A stretch of DNA of 6,604 nt, from positions 1 through 6,604 of the forward strand of contig DAOUQU010000090.1 in the NCBI GenBank assembly GCA_030625445.1, read 5' to 3'. Position 1 is the first letter of the stretch, and each line of letters starts with the position of its first letter. Under the pieces are notes generated by a model. The model worked only from the letters and a program-made list of their open reading frames with translations. It was not told the origin of the DNA and made no database searches. Shown piece after piece: positions 1 through 6,229 of this stretch. The translations under genes and the position numbers were made by a program. Source of the stretch: Gammaproteobacteria bacterium. Its GTDB lineage: Bacteria > Pseudomonadota > Gammaproteobacteria > Chromatiales > Chromatiaceae.

Positions 1-452
1 ATGAAGGCCGCAACATCGGCTCTGTGCATATGCAGCAGCAGCTGTTCGATCGCTTTAAATCGGGGAAGTTCATCATTCTTGAAGCGACGCTTGAGGAGCG
101 CATCGAAAATACCCGCCTGGAGTACATCGATGCTGCCCTGCAGGAGTACCAGAGCATTCATGGAGAAGAGCAGGGATTTGAGCGCTGGGCCGAGTATCTG
201 TTGGGAAGTCTGGACCGCATCCGTAAACGCCTCGGAGATGTGCGTCACAGTGAAATCCGTGAACTACTGAGCAACGCCATCGAAAAGCAGCGCCACACAG
301 CAGAGACGCAGCAGCACAATGGTTGGATCTCAACCCTGCTAACCGATTACTATGACCCCATGTACGACTATCAGCTGGGCAAAAAGGAGAAAAACATTGT
401 TTTTACAGGCGATGCAGAGGCATTGAAAACCTGGTTGCAGCAATTGGATTAA
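1..452 (+). CDS. mnmH: tRNA 2-selenouridine synthase MnmH (SelU/YbbB), C-terminal part, cut at the 5' edge
   Basis: MnmH acts on the wobble U34 of tRNAs for Lys, Glu and Gln, replacing the sulfur of 2-thiouridine with selenium from selenophosphate through a geranylated intermediate. Only the last 149 residues are here. The frame is already open at base 3 (EGRNIGSVH...), so the gene begins outside the window and the GTG at 24 is an internal codon, not a start. Recognition rests on family features of the C-terminal P-loop-type domain: an EGRxIG segment, the LEATLEERIENTRLEYI stretch, and YYDPMYDYQL near the end followed by IVFTGDAEAL. The stop is TAA at 450-452. The N-terminal rhodanese domain with its catalytic cysteine, and the Walker A motif, lie outside, so activity cannot be judged. 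It converges on sppA across about 290 bp. If functional, the organism should also have selenophosphate synthase (selD). The family call is from remembered motifs and is fairly sure. Confidence 0.88.
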   Translation, partial: EGRNIGSVHMQQQLFDRFKSGKFIILEATLEERIENTRLEYIDAALQEYQSIHGEEQGFERWAEYLLGSLDRIRKRLGDVRHSEIRELLSNAIEKQRHTAETQQHNGWISTLLTDYYDPMYDYQLGKKEKNIVFTGDAEALKTWLQQLD

Positions 453-484
453 CATACGGCGCAATGCCGGGGGGCTTATTCCTC

Positions 485-508
485 GTTCCCATGCTCCCGC
501 GTGGGAAT
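485..508. repeat. Palindrome GTTCCCATGC-TCCC-GCGTGGGAAT
   Basis: Two 10-base arms (485-494 and 499-508) pair around a TCCC loop; two of the ten pairs are G-T. It starts 33 bp after the mnmH stop and has no T-run after it, so it is not a standard intrinsic terminator. The core, CTCGTTCCCA...TGGGAATGCA, closely resembles a short palindrome I recall as dispersed in many gammaproteobacterial genomes. Copy number in this genome is unknown to me. Confidence 0.6.
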
Positions 509-577
509 GCATACCATAGACAGACGGATAGATACGCCCACCAACCAGACCCTTCAGCTATCCCTAATTTAGGTATG

Positions 578-603
578 GGTTACCACGGAGGACCGTGGGA
601 ACC
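578..603. repeat. Inverted repeat with 11-bp arms around an AGGA loop
   Basis: Arms 578-588 (GGTTACCACGG) and 593-603 (CCGTGGGAACC) pair at 10 of 11 positions around the 4-base loop AGGA. The left arm contains the word TTACCACGGA, which recurs at 660-669 and, inverted, at 722-731, so this hairpin and the 662-729 element share a module. A smaller perfect palindrome, CCTAA-T-TTAGG, sits just upstream at 563-573. No T-run follows on either strand. Confidence 0.6.
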
Positions 604-618
604 AGTGAATTGAGAACT

Positions 619-635
619 TACGCGCAATGCGCGTA
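619..635. repeat. Perfect 7-bp hairpin TACGCGC-AAT-GCGCGTA
   Basis: Seven-base arms at 619-625 and 629-635 pair perfectly around AAT. A run of seven T lies at 655-661 on the plus strand, but 19 bases beyond the stem, too far for an ordinary Rho-independent terminator. It could still contribute to ending mnmH transcription. I regard it mainly as one of the palindromes filling the convergent intergenic region. Confidence 0.45.
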
Positions 636-661
636 GCTTATTGACGCCCTGCGGTTTTTTT

Positions 662-729
662 ACCACGGAATCGACAGACCACACGGAATTCATCCCGGTT
701 TTTTCCGTCTATTCCGTCTGTTCCGTGGT
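662..729. repeat. Interrupted inverted repeat built on a 9-bp CCGT(C/G) / CACGGAA period
   Basis: The ends are perfect 9-base inverted copies: ACCACGGAA at 662-670 and TTCCGTGGT at 721-729. Between them, the right half repeats TTCCGT every nine bases (CCGTC at 705, CCGTC at 714, CCGTG at 723). The left half carries CACGGAA at 664 and again at 682, 18 bases apart, which is twice the period. Six T follow at 741-746 and overlap the last bases of the sppA stop codon. It resembles CCACGGAA-type dispersed intergenic repeats I recall from other Proteobacteria. It may also end transcription from one or both sides; that is inference. Confidence 0.55.
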
Positions 730-744
730 TAATATTCCAGTTTT

Positions 745-1716
745 TTAGCGAAGCTCGGTGCTGGACGAGGTCTCCATCATGCGCGTGAATGCCGTGCCGA
801 CACCAATGCCGAACTTGCTGATGAGGCGATCCAGGGCATTCTCTCTTACAGTGAAATCGACTAGTTTTTTTACGCCAACCAGTTCAGTGGCGACATAACG
901 GCTGTCTCCGAAGCCGTCGATCAAACCAAGGCTTTTCGCCGTGGCGCCGCTCCAGTAGCGTCCACTGAAGATCTCATCGCTCTCCTTGAGACGATCTCCA
1001 CGCCCGTCACGCACAGCCTGGATAAACTGCTGGTGCACTTCCGACAGCATCGTCTGCGCATGCGCACGGTCTTCCTCTTTGAGCGGCAGAAAGGGGTCCA
1101 GGGAGATCTTGCTTTTCCCGGAGGTAATGACGCGCCGTTCGACGCCCAGTTTCTGCATGGCATCGACAAAGCCGAACTCGCCCATGCGCACGCCAATGGA
1201 GCCGACAATGCTCGACTCATTGGCATAGATCTCGTCTGCTGCTGCAGCGACATAGTAAGCTCCTGATGCGCCGACATCCCCGATGACCGCATAGACAGGG
1301 ATATCCTTGTGCTCTTTTCTCAAGCGGCGGATTTCGGCATAGATGCGTGCTGACTGAACGGGGCTGCCGCCCGGACTGTTGATCTGCAGAATGATCCCTT
1401 TGGTGCTCTTATCCTTGTAGGCGTTTTTCAACCCCTTTGCAACCTGGTCTGCCGAGATACCTTTATCCTTCGGCAGAATCACATCATCGATCGCAATCAG
1501 CGCCGTATGATCACCAACATTGAGATTATCGGTCGACATATTTCCATTGAAAGCCATATACAGCAGCAGAAACAGATAACCGAACAGCAGGAAGCGGAAA
1601 AAGATGCTCCAGCGTCGTTTGCGCCGCTGCTCTTTGACCGACTCCAGCGCCAGTTTCTCAATCAGATCGCGCTCCCACACAATCTCCCCGGAATCACCCT
1701 TGTTTATATCAACCAT
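745..1716 (-). CDS. sppA: Signal peptide peptidase SppA, short S49-family serine protease
   Basis: A membrane-anchored serine protease that degrades signal peptides released after secretion. The 323-residue length fits the short, single-domain S49 form rather than the duplicated roughly 600-residue E. coli SppA. A charged cytoplasmic N-terminus (residues 1-36, ending RRKRRW) precedes one hydrophobic segment at about 37-57, so the protease domain should face the periplasm. NSPGGSP at 113-119 is the S49 oxyanion-region motif. GASGAYY places the nucleophile at Ser151, and Lys203 in SGKSKIS is the probable general base; their 52-residue spacing equals that of Ser147/Lys199 in the Bacillus subtilis enzyme. 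The family is normally oligomeric. The ATG at 1714-1716 overlaps the end of the upstream HAD gene by 8 bp (ATGGTTGA), and GGGTG lies about 9 bases before it, so translation is probably coupled. It is the last gene of the cluster and ends with TAA at 745-747. Confidence 0.92.
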   Translation of the reverse strand: MVDINKGDSGEIVWERDLIEKLALESVKEQRRKRRWSIFFRFLLFGYLFLLLYMAFNGNMSTDNLNVGDHTALIAIDDVILPKDKGISADQVAKGLKNAYKDKSTKGIILQINSPGGSPVQSARIYAEIRRLRKEHKDIPVYAVIGDVGASGAYYVAAAADEIYANESSIVGSIGVRMGEFGFVDAMQKLGVERRVITSGKSKISLDPFLPLKEEDRAHAQTMLSEVHQQFIQAVRDGRGDRLKESDEIFSGRYWSGATAKSLGLIDGFGDSRYVATELVGVKKLVDFTVRENALDRLISKFGIGVGTAFTRMMETSSSTELR

Positions 1717-2356
1717 GTTTGTTCACCCATTCAGGCAGTTCGTTTATCGCATCAAGGCAGTGCAGTGCGCCATGGCGCAGCAGGCGCTCGCTGTCATGCA
1801 CGCCATAGGAGACACCCAATGCCGGAACACCCGCATTGGCGGCCATCTGCATGTCAAATTCTGTGTCACCGATGACCAATGAATCTGCAGCGCTCATACC
1901 CAGTTCATGCAGAATCTCCTGCAGCATTTGAGGATGAGGTTTGGAGAATGTTTCATCCGCACACCGGTTTGCCTGAAACAGCGGCCGCAGCCCGGTCTCG
2001 TCGAGTTCCTTGTCAAGACCCCTGCGGCTTTTCCCGGTGGCGACTGCCAGCAGATAATCGGAGGAGAGTTGTTCCAGCACTTCACGCGCCTGGGGGAAGA
2101 GTCGCGATTTCGCCTTGTTGAGCACCAGAAAGTGTTCACGATAGCGGTCAGCAAGAGGCTGATGCTGAGCAGATGGCAATTCGGGAAAGAGTCTCGCGAC
2201 TGCCTCGATCAACCCCAGACCGATTACCTGCCTGGCCTGCTCTTCAGGCGGAGGCACAATTTCAAGGTCAATGGCGGCAGCCTGCAGACAGGCAACGATT
2301 TTGGCCTCGGAATCCATTAAGGTTCCATCCCAGTCAAATACCAGAAGTTGATACAT
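1709..2356 (-). CDS. HAD-superfamily (subfamily IA) phosphatase, phosphoglycolate-phosphatase-like
   Basis: A cytoplasmic 215-residue HAD hydrolase that probably removes phosphate from a small metabolite; the substrate cannot be read from sequence. All four HAD motifs are present: motif I FDWDGTLMD with nucleophile Asp8 and acid/base Asp10; motif II VATGKS with Thr107; motif III FSKPHP with Lys139; motif IV GDTEFDMQMA with Asp164 and Asp168 for Mg2+. A helical cap of subfamily IA type fits between motifs I and II (about residues 16-85). It resembles Gph (phosphoglycolate phosphatase), but family members with other substrates look alike, so no symbol is given. The ATG is 14 bp after the rluC stop, with no strong Shine-Dalgarno sequence, and the gene overlaps sppA by 8 bp. 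A HAD gene between rluC and sppA also occurs in Pseudomonas as I recall, which supports an old conserved operon. The motifs are intact, so the enzyme is probably active. Confidence 0.9.
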   Translation of the reverse strand: MYQLLVFDWDGTLMDSEAKIVACLQAAAIDLEIVPPPEEQARQVIGLGLIEAVARLFPELPSAQHQPLADRYREHFLVLNKAKSRLFPQAREVLEQLSSDYLLAVATGKSRRGLDKELDETGLRPLFQANRCADETFSKPHPQMLQEILHELGMSAADSLVIGDTEFDMQMAANAGVPALGVSYGVHDSERLLRHGALHCLDAINELPEWVNKHG

Positions 2357-2370
2357 CGATAGTTACCGAA

Positions 2371-3336
2371 TCAAGTACGAAGTTGTGACAATATATCGAG
2401 AAGAGGCTGCTCGAGCGGAGCCTGCAATTGCAGACGCTCACCACTCTCACCCCATGGAAAGCTGAGTTTTTCAGCATGCAGAAACAGGCGTTTCAGACCC
2501 AGCTGACGGGAAAGCTGCCGCGTTTGCTCATCCGCGTATTTGCTGTCTCCCAGAATCGGAGTCCCGAGATATTGTGCATGCACACGAATCTGATGGGTTC
2601 TGCCTGTCTTGAGCACTGCTTCAATCAGCATGCTATCCGCAAACTGCTCCTTGATGCGAAAAAAGGTCAACGCCTCTTTGCCATCCGGATGCGGTGTGAC
2701 AAGACGCTCGCCTCCCTGAACCTGGTTTTTTTTCAGCGGCACATCCACCTGCATGCGGTTTTGAGGCCAGTCGCCATGCACCAGCGCCAGATAGGATTTT
2801 TGAATCGCATGCCGGCGCTGCAGTTCATGCAGCGTGCGCAGCGCCGAACGGCGCTTGGCGATCATCAACAAGCCGGATGTCTCCCTGTCGATGCGATGCA
2901 CCAGCTCAAGGCCTTTCTGTTGCGGCCGTGCGAGCCGCAGCCGCTCGATAACACCAAGAGAGATGCCACTCCCCCCATGTACAGCAAGACCCGATGGCTT
3001 GTTGATCACCAACAGGCGATCATCCTCATAAATAACCGCCGCAGAAAGCTCTTGCTTCTGTTCCCTGCTCAGGGCCGGCAGAGTCACTGCTGACGCTGTG
3101 CGTACAGGAGGGATGCGCACCTTGTCACCAACACGCAAGCGGTAAACAGGCTTGATGCGGCCACCATTGACGCGAACCTCCCCACGCCTGAGGATACGAT
3201 AAACATGACTGCGGGGAACGCCTTTGAGCTGTCGCAGCAGATAGTTATCGATACGCTGATCCTCAGCCTCTGCGCCAATTGTTTCCATGCGGACGCGGCT
3301 GTTAATAATCTTGTCACTCATTATCAAGGATGGCAT
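2371..3336 (-). CDS. rluC: 23S rRNA pseudouridine synthase RluC (positions 955/2504/2580)
   Basis: RluC isomerises three uridines of 23S rRNA, at and near the peptidyl-transferase centre in the E. coli enzyme. The 321 residues match the roughly 319 of E. coli. An N-terminal S4 RNA-binding domain spans about residues 24-77 (QRIDNYLLRQLKGVPRSHVY... through VGDKVRIPP). The RluA-family catalytic core follows, with HRIDRETSG at 147-155 and catalytic Asp150. GRTHQIRVH at about 245-253 and LGTPILGDSKYAD complete the family signature. The start is uncertain: ATG at 3336 gives MPSLIMSDK, and ATG at 3321 gives MSDKIINSR, 5 residues shorter. Neither has a good ribosome binding site; the shorter form looks more like other family members. 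RluC is distinguished from RluD mainly by this neighbourhood next to rne, HAD and sppA. It is the first gene of the compact rluC-HAD-sppA group and lies downstream of rne on the same strand, whereas in E. coli the two genes diverge. Confidence 0.92.
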   Translation of the reverse strand: MPSLIMSDKIINSRVRMETIGAEAEDQRIDNYLLRQLKGVPRSHVYRILRRGEVRVNGGRIKPVYRLRVGDKVRIPPVRTASAVTLPALSREQKQELSAAVIYEDDRLLVINKPSGLAVHGGSGISLGVIERLRLARPQQKGLELVHRIDRETSGLLMIAKRRSALRTLHELQRRHAIQKSYLALVHGDWPQNRMQVDVPLKKNQVQGGERLVTPHPDGKEALTFFRIKEQFADSMLIEAVLKTGRTHQIRVHAQYLGTPILGDSKYADEQTRQLSRQLGLKRLFLHAEKLSFPWGESGERLQLQAPLEQPLLDILSQLRT

Positions 3337-3416
3337 GTAGGACGTAGATCAGGGCATGAGCCGAAGCGGAAGCTTTGCGTATGACGCCAACCAATGTCAT
3401 GGTGGGATACGGCAAT

Positions 3417-3433
3417 GATTGTTCCTGACAATC
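3417..3433. repeat. Hairpin GATTGT-TCCTG-ACAATC
   Basis: Perfect six-base arms around a five-base loop in the rne-rluC spacer, 12 bases from the neighbouring CCTCCA/TGGAGG hairpin. In the rne transcript it would form downstream of the stop codon and could protect a 3' end or separate rne from rluC messages. It has no terminator-type U-tract. Confidence 0.4.
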
Positions 3434-3444
3434 TGATTGCACTT

Positions 3445-3460
3445 CCTCCATCCATGGAGG
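3445..3460. repeat. Hairpin CCTCCA-TCCA-TGGAGG
   Basis: Perfect six-base arms around a four-base loop, about 20 bases beyond the rne stop codon on the minus strand. It has no U-tract after it. The most likely role is a processing or stability structure between the rne and rluC messages, but function is inference. Confidence 0.4.
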
Positions 3461-3480
3461 TCGCTACCGCTTATACTACC

Positions 3481-6015
3481 CTACGACTTTGACTCCACCT
3501 TTGGCTTCGCTTCTGCTTTAGGCGTTGCTTCCGCTTTTGGTTTTTCTTGTGCCTTTGGCTTCGCATCTGGTTTTGCTTCCGCCGTCTTTGGCTTCGCTTG
3601 CGCCTTAGGTTTCGCGGCCGGCTTTGTTTCCGTTACTGGCTTTGCTTGCGTCTCAGGTTTCGCGGCCGGCTTTGTTTCAGTCACTGGCTTTGCTTGCGTC
3701 TCAGGTTTCGCGGCCGGCTTTGTTTCAGTCACTGGCTTTGCTTGTGCCTTTGACTCCGCTGCAGGCTTTGCTTCACTCTTTGGCCTCGCTTGTGCCCTCG
3801 GTTTTGATGCTGGCTTTGCTTCTGCTTGAGGTTTCGCATCTACCTGAGAACCCGACTGCACAGCCTGTCTGACTTCACCGCGAGGTTTACTCGCTGCCTT
3901 GTCACTTCCACTGTCAGCTGTCTCTGTACGCTGACTTTGTGGCTTCCGTTGTCGGCCGCCGCCATGCTGGCGTCCGGCACTGGAACGCCGTCCGCGGGGA
4001 GGACGTGAACGCCCCTGTCCGCCCTGGTTATTTGTCTGCTCCTGCCCGTTGCTTTGCTTCTGTTCGTTCTCACGAGGTTTTTGAGCCGCATCACTCTTCT
4101 CCGCCGCACGATTTTGCTGCGTGCTTCTGCTCTGCCCCCCTCGCTTGCTCGCCTGACTGCGACGACGCGGGTTACCAGTTCCTCTACGCTGCTGTGGACG
4201 CCGCTGTTGGGGGCGCCTCTGTTGGGGCTTGCGTTGTTGTGGCTTCTTCTGCTCTTCCACTGCCTTATCTTCCGTCGCCTTCTCTTGAGCAGCATCGTGC
4301 GTAAAGAGTGACGTAAAAATACGCTTGATAAAGCCGTTCCCGGAAGTTTCACTATCGCTAGATTGTGATGCTGCAACCTCCTCTCTCTTGTGTTGCTGTG
4401 GCGCCGGCGGCTGATGCTCGATGGTCTTGACTGCAGGCTGCTGCATACGCGCCTGCTGCACAGAGTGGCTCTCGGGAACCTTCACTTCCGGGGCATCCAC
4501 AGTTTTATAACTCGCCTGGTCTGCACTTCCGCTCGGAATATCCTCCTGGCGTAATCGCTCAATGGCATAATGCGGTGTCTCCAGATGCGGATTTGGCACC
4601 AGAATCACTTCAACATTTTGCCGCTTCTCCAGATCGTAGATCGCCTGGCGCTTCTCATTGAGCAGATAGGTGGCTACATCGACCGGAAGCTGGGCGCTGA
4701 TTCTTCCCGTATTGTGCTTTTGAGCATGTTCTTCGATCACTCGCAGAATCGACAGCGCCAACGAACGTACACCGCGGATCGTACCCTGGCCATCGCAGCG
4801 CGGACAGACATTCTGAGTCCCCTCCCCCAGTGACGGCCGCAACCGCTGTCTTGACATCTCCATCAGGCCAAAACGGGAGATCCTGCCGATTTGTACCCGT
4901 GCACGATCCTCTTTCATCGCCGCTTTGAGACGATTTTCCACGGCACGCTGGTTTTTGTTCGCCATCATATCGATAAAATCGATGACGAACAGCCCTCCCA
5001 GATCCCGCAGACGCAGCTGACGTGCTACTTCATCAGCGGCTTCAAGATTGGTATTGGTCGCAGTCTCTTCAATATCCGCGCCCTTGGTCGCGCGCGCCGA
5101 ATTGATATCGATCGAAACCAGTGCTTCAGTATGATCGATAACAATCGCCCCGCCGGAAGGCAGGCTTACTTCGCGCTCGAAGGCGGACTCAATCTGACTC
5201 TCGATCTGATAGCGTGAAAAAAGCGGGGTCTCATCTGTATAGAGTTTCAGCTTGTGTGCGTTATGCGGCATCACCTGCTTGATGAAGCTCTCCGCCTGAC
5301 GAAACATCTCTTCGCTGTCGATGACAATTTCACCGATATCATTGCGCAGATGATCACGTATCGAGCGAATGATGACATTGCTCTCCTGATAGATCAGGAA
5401 AGGAGCCGCGCGCTCCTCTGCCGATTTCTCAATAGCCGTCCATACCTGGGTCAAATAATCCAGATCCCACTGCAGCTCTTCAGAGACTTTTCCAACACCG
5501 GCGGTGCGCACGATCAATCCCATTCCTTCTGTGACTGAAAGCTTCGACATCGCCTCACGTAAATCTGCGCGTTCCCTGCCTTCGATACGTCGCGAGATTC
5601 CACCAGCCCTGGGGTTCTTTGGCACCAGCACCAGGTAGCGGCCTGCCAGAGAGACAAATGTAGTGAGGGCCGCACCCTTGTTGCCGCGCTCCTCCTTCTC
5701 GACCTGAACGATGATCTCCTGCCCCTCCTTGATGGCAGCACTGATTTTCGGCCTGCCACCGGCTTTTTGGGCCTCTTCAGAGAAGTAGCTTCTGGCCACC
5801 TCTTTCATTGGCAGGAAGCCATGACGATTCGCGCCGTAGTCAACAAAGGCGGCTTCAAGACTTGGTTCTACGCGGGTGATTCTGCCTTTATAAACATTGG
5901 CTTTTTTTTGTTCTCTTCCGGGATGTTCTATATCCAGATTGAAGAGGCTCTGTCCATCGACAATTGCAACACGCAGCTCTTCCGGTTGAGTTGCATTGAT
6001 TAGCATTCTTTTCAT
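3481..6015 (-). CDS. rne: Ribonuclease E, with a low-complexity repetitive C-terminal half
   Basis: RNase E is the essential endoribonuclease that starts mRNA decay and matures rRNA and tRNA, normally at the inner membrane face. The open frame extends to 6072, but I start at ATG 6013-6015 because MKRMLINATQ is the family N-terminus and this numbering puts the catalytic residues at the E. coli positions: Asp303 (IDINSARATKG), Asp346 (FVIDFIDMM), and Zn-link Cys404 and Cys407 (CPRC). AGG lies about nine bases before this ATG. The S1 domain spans about 35-125; the 5'-sensor pair is probably Arg170/Thr171 in GLIVRTAGVGK. The tetrameric catalytic half ends near 510. NGFIKRIFTSLF at about 560-571 looks like the amphipathic membrane-binding helix. 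An Arg/Gln-rich RNA-binding stretch follows (about 590-690) with four PQQR(R/K) units at 592-611. From about 727 the tail is Lys-Pro-Ala-Glu-rich, with three 16-residue repeats at 759-806. At 844 residues it is shorter than E. coli (1061). I recognise no RhlB, enolase or PNPase binding motif, but such motifs diverge quickly. Confidence 0.95.
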   Translation of the reverse strand: MKRMLINATQPEELRVAIVDGQSLFNLDIEHPGREQKKANVYKGRITRVEPSLEAAFVDYGANRHGFLPMKEVARSYFSEEAQKAGGRPKISAAIKEGQEIIVQVEKEERGNKGAALTTFVSLAGRYLVLVPKNPRAGGISRRIEGRERADLREAMSKLSVTEGMGLIVRTAGVGKVSEELQWDLDYLTQVWTAIEKSAEERAAPFLIYQESNVIIRSIRDHLRNDIGEIVIDSEEMFRQAESFIKQVMPHNAHKLKLYTDETPLFSRYQIESQIESAFEREVSLPSGGAIVIDHTEALVSIDINSARATKGADIEETATNTNLEAADEVARQLRLRDLGGLFVIDFIDMMANKNQRAVENRLKAAMKEDRARVQIGRISRFGLMEMSRQRLRPSLGEGTQNVCPRCDGQGTIRGVRSLALSILRVIEEHAQKHNTGRISAQLPVDVATYLLNEKRQAIYDLEKRQNVEVILVPNPHLETPHYAIERLRQEDIPSGSADQASYKTVDAPEVKVPESHSVQQARMQQPAVKTIEHQPPAPQQHKREEVAASQSSDSETSGNGFIKRIFTSLFTHDAAQEKATEDKAVEEQKKPQQRKPQQRRPQQRRPQQRRGTGNPRRRSQASKRGGQSRSTQQNRAAEKSDAAQKPRENEQKQSNGQEQTNNQGGQGRSRPPRGRRSSAGRQHGGGRQRKPQSQRTETADSGSDKAASKPRGEVRQAVQSGSQVDAKPQAEAKPASKPRAQARPKSEAKPAAESKAQAKPVTETKPAAKPETQAKPVTETKPAAKPETQAKPVTETKPAAKPKAQAKPKTAEAKPDAKPKAQEKPKAEATPKAEAKPKVESKS
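3608..3751 (-). repeat. Three tandem 48-bp in-frame repeats in the rne tail
   Basis: Units at 3608-3655, 3656-3703 and 3704-3751 each begin GGTTTCGCGGCCGGC on the plus strand. The first two differ at only two bases. The second and third are identical over their first 41 bases and differ at four of the last seven. They encode AKPVTETKPAAKPETQ twice and a variant ending KAQ. Because 48 is divisible by three, gain or loss of a unit keeps the frame. Degenerate AKP-rich copies flank them on both sides, which points to slippage or unequal exchange within an older low-complexity tail. Confidence 0.92.
4183..4242 (-). repeat. Four tandem PQQR(R/K) units in the rne RNA-binding region
   Basis: Sixty bases encode PQQRK followed by three PQQRR units. 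The glutamine, proline and arginine codons vary between units (for example CAACAA and CAGCAG), so the amino acids are kept while the DNA has drifted. That contrasts with the almost identical 48-bp repeats further on and suggests an older array under protein-level selection. The high positive charge fits RNA binding. Confidence 0.85.
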
Positions 6016-6041
6016 TGTATAAACCTGTGATTGCACTGGCA

Positions 6042-6061
6042 GCCGGATCATGCGATCAGGC
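6042..6061 (-). promoter_or_regulatory. Leader hairpin just upstream of the rne start codon
   Basis: On the plus strand, arms GCCGGATC (6042-6049) and GATCAGGC (6054-6061) pair at 7 of 8 positions around ATGC. In the rne mRNA this stem ends 26 bases before the ATG at 6015. Its position suits a translation or autoregulation element, but no similarity to the E. coli rne leader hairpins was established. Confidence 0.4.
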
Positions 6062-6229
6062 TGTTCAGACATATCTGTGTTAATACCGCGTCAGCGATAC
6101 ACTTCAGGTGCAGTAGAAAAGCGCCAGGTTCGAGCGCAGAAAATAAGAGAAGATGTGATGCAGACCTTCATCAAAATGGTCTGCCGCCATTCCTGTCCGG
6201 CAAATCCGCTAATATTGGAAAACGCCGAA

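Larger units (their letters stand above)
3337..3480 (-). promoter_or_regulatory. rne-rluC spacer with two small hairpins; possible rluC leader or promoter region
   Basis: This 144-bp gap lies after the rne stop and before rluC. It holds a perfect 6-bp hairpin, CCTCCA-TCCA-TGGAGG (3445-3460), about 20 bases after the rne stop, and a second, GATTGT-TCCTG-ACAATC (3417-3433). Neither is followed by a T-run on the minus strand, so neither is a clear terminator. A TATAAG minus-10-like box sits at 3470-3475 (minus strand) without a convincing minus-35 partner. The part from 3337 to about 3415 has the look of a decayed dispersed intergenic repeat (GTAGG near one end, GGTGGGATACGGC near the other), a weak impression only. 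Whether rluC is read from rne or from its own promoter cannot be decided. Confidence 0.3.

Noticed and set aside
24..452. A complete small gene starting at GTG 24
   Set aside because: The reading frame is open upstream to the window edge and the residues before position 24 match MnmH, so this is an internal part of a longer gene.
619..661. Rho-independent terminator for mnmH
   Set aside because: The hairpin at 619-635 and the seven-T run at 655-661 are separated by 19 bases, and no other stable stem abuts the T-run.
2428..3093. Plus-strand 221-codon frame
   Set aside because: Lies wholly antisense to rluC, which has full family motifs; the antisense translation shows no recognisable domain.
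3608..3751. 48-bp repeats as a CRISPR array
   Set aside because: The units are directly contiguous without unique spacers, are in frame in rne, and encode part of the protein.
3437..3829. Plus-strand 130-codon frame rich in GFA/GFAS repeats
   Set aside because: It is the antisense of the repetitive rne tail; the apparent Gly-Phe-Ala protein repeat is simply the reverse of Lys-Pro-Ala codons, with no independent coding support.
3840..4376. Minus-strand 178-codon frame
   Set aside because: Out-of-frame reading of the Arg/Gln-rich part of rne; a by-product of low-complexity coding DNA.
6016..6072. Nineteen-residue N-terminal extension of RNase E from the upstream ATG at 6072
   Set aside because: The family begins MKRMLINATQ, and starting at 6015 places Asp303, Asp346, Cys404 and Cys407 at the E. 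coli positions.
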